From the NCBI GenBank assembly GCA_018399475.1, contig JAGYOS010000052.1, forward strand, positions 1 through 9,770: a stretch of DNA of 9,770 nt. The letters run 5' to 3'. This document shows positions 5,556-9,770 of this stretch, one piece after another. The stretch comes from a bacterium. Its GTDB lineage: Bacteria; Patescibacteriota; Minisyncoccia; CAIUEV01; JAHKAQ01. Under the pieces are notes generated by a model. That model was not told the origin of the DNA and ran no database searches. It saw only the letters and a list, made by a program, of their open reading frames with translations. Every line of letters starts with the position of its first letter. Position 1 is the stretch's first letter. The translations under genes and the position numbers were made by a program.

Positions 5556-8138
5556 ATGGAATCGCCTATTCACTGGCACAATCAAAGCGTTTCCGATGTG
5601 GAAGCGGTAGTTGAAAGCAATCTTAAAATGGGTCTGACCGAAAAAGATGTTAGAAAAAGGTTAAAAAAATTCGGACGGAATAGAATTACCAAACAAAAAT
5701 TTTCTTCTCGGTTGAGAATCTTTTTCCGCCAATTTGCAAGTCCTTTGGTCATCATTTTGTTGATTGCGGGAGCTGTTACTTTTTATTTGGATAAAAAAAC
5801 CGACACCTTAGTAATTTTAATAGCGGTTATTATTAACGCCGGTTTTGGTTTTTGGGAAGAGAATAAAGTCTCCCAAATTTTTGAAAAATTAAGCAAAAGA
5901 TTGAAAACCAAGGCTTTTGTTATCAGAGGCGGCCGCCAAAAGAAAATTTTAGCTGAGAAAGTGGTTTGGGGAGATGTTATTTTTTTCAAAACAGGAGATA
6001 AAATACCGGCGGATGCCCGTTTGATTGAAACCAAAAATTTAAGAGTTGACCAGTCAATTATAACCGGTGAATGGTTGCCGGTTGGGAAAAAGACTAAAAC
6101 TCTTGGTAAAGATGTCCCTCTGGCGGAAAGGGATAATATGGTTTATTCCGGTACGCTGGTTGAAGCCGGAGAAGGCAAAGCCTTGGTTACCAGAACCGGG
6201 GATAATACTGAAACCGGTAAAATTGCCTCTTTTTTGGAAAAGACCGTGAAAGAAAAAACTCCGCTTCAAAAGAAACTGGCTTCTTCGGGAAAATTCATCA
6301 CTTTTTCCATTGTCGGGGTCTGCCTGCTTTTATTTGTGATTGGAATTTTAAGGGATGAAAGTCCCTTGCAAATGTTTGAAGTTTCCATTGCCGTGGCGGT
6401 GGGAGGGATTCCGGAAGCTTTACCGGTAGTGGTTACAGTGGCTATGGCTATTGGGATGGAAAGGCTGTTGAAAAAGAAAGGGCTGATTCGCCGCCTTAGT
6501 TCTGTGGAAACTCTGGGTTCCACTTCTGTAATTTGTTTTGATAAGACCAAAACTTTGACTCAAGGCAAAATGGTTTTGGAACAGCTGGAAACAAAGGATG
6601 AAGCGAAACTCTTAAAAATCGCCGCTCTTTGTAATGAAGCTTTTATCGAGAATCCCCAAGCGGATTATCCGGATTGGCGAATTAACGGATCGCCTACCGA
6701 CAAAGCCATGCTTGTTGGCGCTTTAAAAAAAGGATTTTCTAAACCGGAAATTCAACAAAAATCCAAAGAAATATTTAAATTGCGTTTTGACTCGGAGCGT
6801 AAATATCAGGCTTCAGTTATCAAAGAAGATGGAGAATATTTTATTTATATTACCGGGGCTGCGGAAAAAATCTTGAATTTTTCCCGCCGGCAATCAGACT
6901 GGAACAAAAAATTAAAAAAGATGGCCGGGCAAGGGCTGAGAGTAGTGGCTGCCGGTTATAAAAAAATTAATTTTCCCATTAAAGATCTTTCTCGGCTTGA
7001 GAGAAACTTAAAAGATCTGGAATTTGTCGGCTTGATGGCTTTCAATGATCCCCTAAGAAAAGGGATTAAAGAAACTGTTCGGATTGCCAAAGGAGCGGGC
7101 ATTAACCCGGTTATAATTACCGGAGACCATCAGGATACGACTAAAACCATTTTGAAGAAAATCGGCATGCAGGTTAAAAAATCTCAAATATTAACGGGAA
7201 GCCAATTGGATAAATTGGATGACGAGAAATTGGCTAAGATTATTTCTCGTATCAAAATATACGCCAGAGCCGAACCGCGGCATAAAATCAGAATAATCAG
7301 CGCTTGGCAAAAGGAAGGCAAAACAGTTGCCATGGTGGGCGATGGAGTTAACGATGCCCCGGCTATTAAAAAAGCCAATATTGGTTTGGCTCATGATTCG
7401 GGAACTGAAATTGCCAAGGAGGCCGCCGACATGGTTCTGCTCAATGACAGTTTTAATGCCATTGTAATGGCGGTAGAAGAAGGCAGGGTAATTTTAGACA
7501 ATCTGAGAAAGTCGGTTTCTTACATGCTGGCTGATACCTTAACTTCAATTATTGTAGTCGGAGGCTCAAAAATAGTTTTTGGTTGGCCGTTGCCTATTTT
7601 GCCGGCCCAGCTTTTGTGGAACAATATTGTGGAGGATACTTTTCCCGCTTTAGCTTATGCTTTCGAGCCGAAGGAAAAGGAAGTTATGAAGCGCAAACCT
7701 TTATCTCCCAAATCTTCCTTTTTTACCAAGGAAATGAAAATTCTAATTTTGTTTACCGGCTTAATTGATGAATTTTTAATTCTTTATTTTTTCTGGTTTG
7801 TTTGGGCCAAGTTAGGCTATGATCTGGATCATGCCCGGACTCTTGTTTTTGGAACCATTTGTTTGGATACGGCTTTTGTAGTTTATTCTTATAAAAACCT
7901 TAAAAAAAATGTTTGGAAGATCAATCCCTTTTCCAATAGATGGCTAAACTTTTCGGTTCTTATAGTTGGAGTCTCTTTTCTCGCAGCTGTTTATGTTCCT
8001 TTCCTGCAAAAATTACTTCAAACAACTCCTTTGAACCTTCTTGATTGGGGGATGATTATTCTAATTTGTATTGCCAGTGTCTTCTTTATTGAAATGACTA
8101 AGTGGTTTTTTATTCGTAGCCGTGTTTTTAAAAAATAA
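5556..8138 (+). CDS. P2-like P-type ATPase, cation transporter of unknown specificity with altered motifs
   Basis: 860 residues, complete, with the order of P2-type pumps. Cation-ATPase N-terminal domain about 5-75; M1/M2 about 60-103; actuator domain about 115-240 with TGEW (170-173) in place of TGES; M3/M4 about 246-300 with PEALP (286-290); phosphorylation domain with D329 in DKTKTLT (329-335), where the family has DKTGTLT; nucleotide domain with FDSERK (411-416) and TGAAE (433-437) where KGAPE is usual; TGD (522-524); GDGVND (595-600); M5 from about 650; M6 with NNIVED (689-694); M7-M10 to 852. The phosphorylated Asp and the Glu of TGE are kept, so hydrolysis remains possible. M5/M6 residues that bind calcium in SERCA are changed, so the ion cannot be assigned. 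It is co-directional with the glycosyltransferase gene 8 nt downstream. Confidence 0.88.
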   Translation: MESPIHWHNQSVSDVEAVVESNLKMGLTEKDVRKRLKKFGRNRITKQKFSSRLRIFFRQFASPLVIILLIAGAVTFYLDKKTDTLVILIAVIINAGFGFWEENKVSQIFEKLSKRLKTKAFVIRGGRQKKILAEKVVWGDVIFFKTGDKIPADARLIETKNLRVDQSIITGEWLPVGKKTKTLGKDVPLAERDNMVYSGTLVEAGEGKALVTRTGDNTETGKIASFLEKTVKEKTPLQKKLASSGKFITFSIVGVCLLLFVIGILRDESPLQMFEVSIAVAVGGIPEALPVVVTVAMAIGMERLLKKKGLIRRLSSVETLGSTSVICFDKTKTLTQGKMVLEQLETKDEAKLLKIAALCNEAFIENPQADYPDWRINGSPTDKAMLVGALKKGFSKPEIQQKSKEIFKLRFDSERKYQASVIKEDGEYFIYITGAAEKILNFSRRQSDWNKKLKKMAGQGLRVVAAGYKKINFPIKDLSRLERNLKDLEFVGLMAFNDPLRKGIKETVRIAKGAGINPVIITGDHQDTTKTILKKIGMQVKKSQILTGSQLDKLDDEKLAKIISRIKIYARAEPRHKIRIISAWQKEGKTVAMVGDGVNDAPAIKKANIGLAHDSGTEIAKEAADMVLLNDSFNAIVMAVEEGRVILDNLRKSVSYMLADTLTSIIVVGGSKIVFGWPLPILPAQLLWNNIVEDTFPALAYAFEPKEKEVMKRKPLSPKSSFFTKEMKILILFTGLIDEFLILYFFWFVWAKLGYDLDHARTLVFGTICLDTAFVVYSYKNLKKNVWKINPFSNRWLNFSVLIVGVSFLAAVYVPFLQKLLQTTPLNLLDWGMIILICIASVFFIEMTKWFFIRSRVFKK

Positions 8139-8146
8139 AATAAAAA

Positions 8147-9661
8147 ATGGAGAGTATAAAAAACTGTCTTCAAAAATTCGGTCTTTACGGAATCTTGGTT
8201 CTAGCTGTCCTGCTAAGGCTTTTTAGAATCTCCAAAAGGGATTTTTGGTACGATGAAGCTTTTACCGGCATTGTCGTAAAGGAAAATTTTTCCGGCATGT
8301 TGGAAATGATTATTCAAGATGTTCACCCTCCACTTTACTATTTATCCGCTAAATTATTCTCTTCTCTTTTTGGCTATAGTGTTTTCGGCATCAGGTTTTA
8401 CTCGGCTGTCTTTGGGATTTTAGGAGTCTGGGCGATTTATTTGTTTACCAAAGAACTTTTTAATAAAAAGGCTGCTTTGTGGACCAGTCTGATTGCTGCT
8501 ATTTCTCCTTTCGCCATCCAATATTCACAAGAAGCTAGGATGTATTCAATGCTTGGCTTTTTGGTTGCTATAGCTGCCTATTTTTTTGTTCGGTGGCTGA
8601 AAAAAAATAAAACCGGAGATTATATTTTATTTGGCGTATTTTTAGGATTGTCTTTCTTGACCCATTACATGGGATTAATTTTTGCTCCCGTATTTTATTT
8701 TGTTTTTTTAACCTGGAGGTTTAAAAAGGCCGGCAGTTTATCTAAAAAATTTGAATTTAAAAAATTTCTTCAAAGCTTGATTCCCAAGAAAGGGCTGGTT
8801 TTTGGTTATCTGATTGCCCTTTTATTTTTTACTCCTTGGTTGCGTATTTTCTTTGCGCATTTGGGCGGACGGAGCAATTTGCACTGGACTACGCCGGCCA
8901 AATTAAGCGATATTTTTCTTAATATCCAAATTTTTATTTTTGGGAATCCTTTGGGAGAGGTATCTGCCGGCATGCCCAAACCCAATGATTTCCACGGAGT
9001 GGCGGCTTCAACCGCTTTGGTGATGGTGGCTGTTTTTATTTCACTGCTGGCTGTTTTTTTAATGAAAAGAGAAAAAGAAAAAATATTTATGGTCTTGCTT
9101 CTCTCACCGGGTTTTATGCTGATAGTCTATTTATTTTCTCAAGCGGGAAGACATTATTTCGTTGCCAGGTTCTTAATTGCCGCCGCTTATTTTATTTTTG
9201 TTCTTTTGGGAGTTTGGCTCTCTAAAATCAAATTTAAGTTCTCGCTTTGTTTCTTGATTTTTTACGCCTTTTTTCTGGCGAGCATTGTTCGTGTTGATTA
9301 CTCTAAAGGGTATAACGAGTTGGTTGGTAATTTAGGCAAGTACCAAAATAATAATTTTTACGCTCTTAATTCTTTTGACTATACGATTGCCAAATATTAT
9401 CTGGGTGCTGAGAAGCTAACTTTGTTTAATATTGATTGGCCGGAATATGATTCAAGCAATTGGGCTGCCATTGGCGACGGCCTGAAAAGAATTGAAAAAT
9501 ATGAGGATTTAAAGAATGATCCAAACGCTCTGGTTATTTTTAACAGCCGAGGATCATTTGAGGACAGAAGCGACAAGAGTTTTAATCCCCGCCAAGATAA
9601 TTTTATTTTGGTTGATCGGTATGAGAATATAGATATTTATAAATTCAAAGGCTGGAAATAA
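8147..9661 (+). CDS. GT39-like (PMT_2) polytopic membrane glycosyltransferase, GT-C fold
   Basis: 504 residues with about 10-11 membrane helices up to residue 382, then an outer-face C-terminal domain (about 385-504). The first loop carries FWYDEA (33-38), whose Asp-Glu is the catalytic acid region in GT39/ArnT-type enzymes. DVHPPLYY (58-65) is the second conserved motif, and SQEARMYS (127-134) is the third. Such enzymes move a sugar from a polyprenyl-phosphate donor to a protein, lipid or glycan on the outer face of the membrane. Donor and acceptor cannot be read from the sequence. The ATG lies 8 nt after the ATPase stop, without an SD, so translation and transcription are probably coupled to the upstream gene. 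No intrinsic terminator with a clear hairpin plus T-run follows. Confidence 0.88.
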   Translation: MESIKNCLQKFGLYGILVLAVLLRLFRISKRDFWYDEAFTGIVVKENFSGMLEMIIQDVHPPLYYLSAKLFSSLFGYSVFGIRFYSAVFGILGVWAIYLFTKELFNKKAALWTSLIAAISPFAIQYSQEARMYSMLGFLVAIAAYFFVRWLKKNKTGDYILFGVFLGLSFLTHYMGLIFAPVFYFVFLTWRFKKAGSLSKKFEFKKFLQSLIPKKGLVFGYLIALLFFTPWLRIFFAHLGGRSNLHWTTPAKLSDIFLNIQIFIFGNPLGEVSAGMPKPNDFHGVAASTALVMVAVFISLLAVFLMKREKEKIFMVLLLSPGFMLIVYLFSQAGRHYFVARFLIAAAYFIFVLLGVWLSKIKFKFSLCFLIFYAFFLASIVRVDYSKGYNELVGNLGKYQNNNFYALNSFDYTIAKYYLGAEKLTLFNIDWPEYDSSNWAAIGDGLKRIEKYEDLKNDPNALVIFNSRGSFEDRSDKSFNPRQDNFILVDRYENIDIYKFKGWK

Positions 9662-9770
9662 TTAGAGATAGAAAGTTTTTAAGAATTATTTTGTTTTTTA
9701 TTCTAAGGCGGAGAATGCCATTTAAAGGAGGAAACAGGGCTCTTTCTTTTTCCGGAAGAGCCGGCGATTC
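9662..9770. other. Window-end region without a supported gene
   Basis: This 109-nt stretch is AT-rich up to about 9704 and then more GC-rich. It contains AAAGGAGG (9724-9731) with no start codon at usable distance, and an inverted repeat GGCTCTT/AAGAGCC (9738-9744 with 9756-9762) that has no T-run behind it. An ATG at 9715 opens a frame that stays open to the window end (18 codons, MPFKGGNRALSF at its start); it may be the start of a truncated gene, but nothing supports it further. Confidence 0.3.

Noticed and set aside
9738..9770. Antisense 3' half of a tRNA at the window end (GGAAGAG and a GATTC at the right order).
   Set aside because: The spacing between the T-loop-like GATTC and the acceptor-like GGAAGAG is one base too long, no CCA is present and only one side is visible.

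Overview
The window reads as one stretch of an AT-rich bacterial chromosome. It carries seven complete genes, no RNA gene, no CRISPR array and no insertion sequence. The content (a short TspO-type membrane protein, a DUF4349 protein, a membrane-anchored beta-propeller protein, MscS, a P-type ATPase and a GT-C glycosyltransferase) and the mostly A-rich gene leaders without Shine-Dalgarno sequences fit a Candidatus Patescibacteria (CPR), Parcubacteria-type genome. This placement is inference, since no marker gene is present; a diderm candidate phylum is the main alternative because one gene encodes a PEP-CTERM protein. The standard genetic code is in use: one gene ends in TGA and no gene contains an in-frame TGA.

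Left part (1-2478): a TspO/MBR-like protein; then a PEP-CTERM surface protein with its own promoter, strong ribosome binding site and intrinsic terminator, visibly richer in G+C than its neighbours; then a DUF4349 membrane protein with a coiled coil.

Middle (2479-5356): a membrane-anchored phytase-like beta-propeller protein; a 142-residue protein I do not recognise, with a strong ribosome binding site behind a leader rich in inverted repeats; a double-hairpin region between convergent genes; and an MscS-family channel on the minus strand.

Right part (5357-9770): a divergent promoter region, then an 860-residue P2-like P-type ATPase followed after 8 nt by a GT39-like (PMT_2) membrane glycosyltransferase, probably one operon. 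The ATPase keeps its phosphorylated Asp and the TGD and GDGVND motifs but has unusual replacements elsewhere (DKTKTLT for DKTGTLT, TGEW for TGES, no Lys in the KGAPE position, altered M5/M6 ion-site residues). The last 109 bases hold no gene I can support.

Most products are envelope proteins (channel, pump, glycosyltransferase, anchored or exported proteins), but apart from the ATPase/glycosyltransferase pair the genes look like separate transcription units. I see no clear new multi-gene system. The points most worth a second look are the altered ATPase motifs, the PEP-CTERM protein in this setting, and the unknown 142-residue protein with its structured leader. No gene-free stretch exceeds 300 bases.
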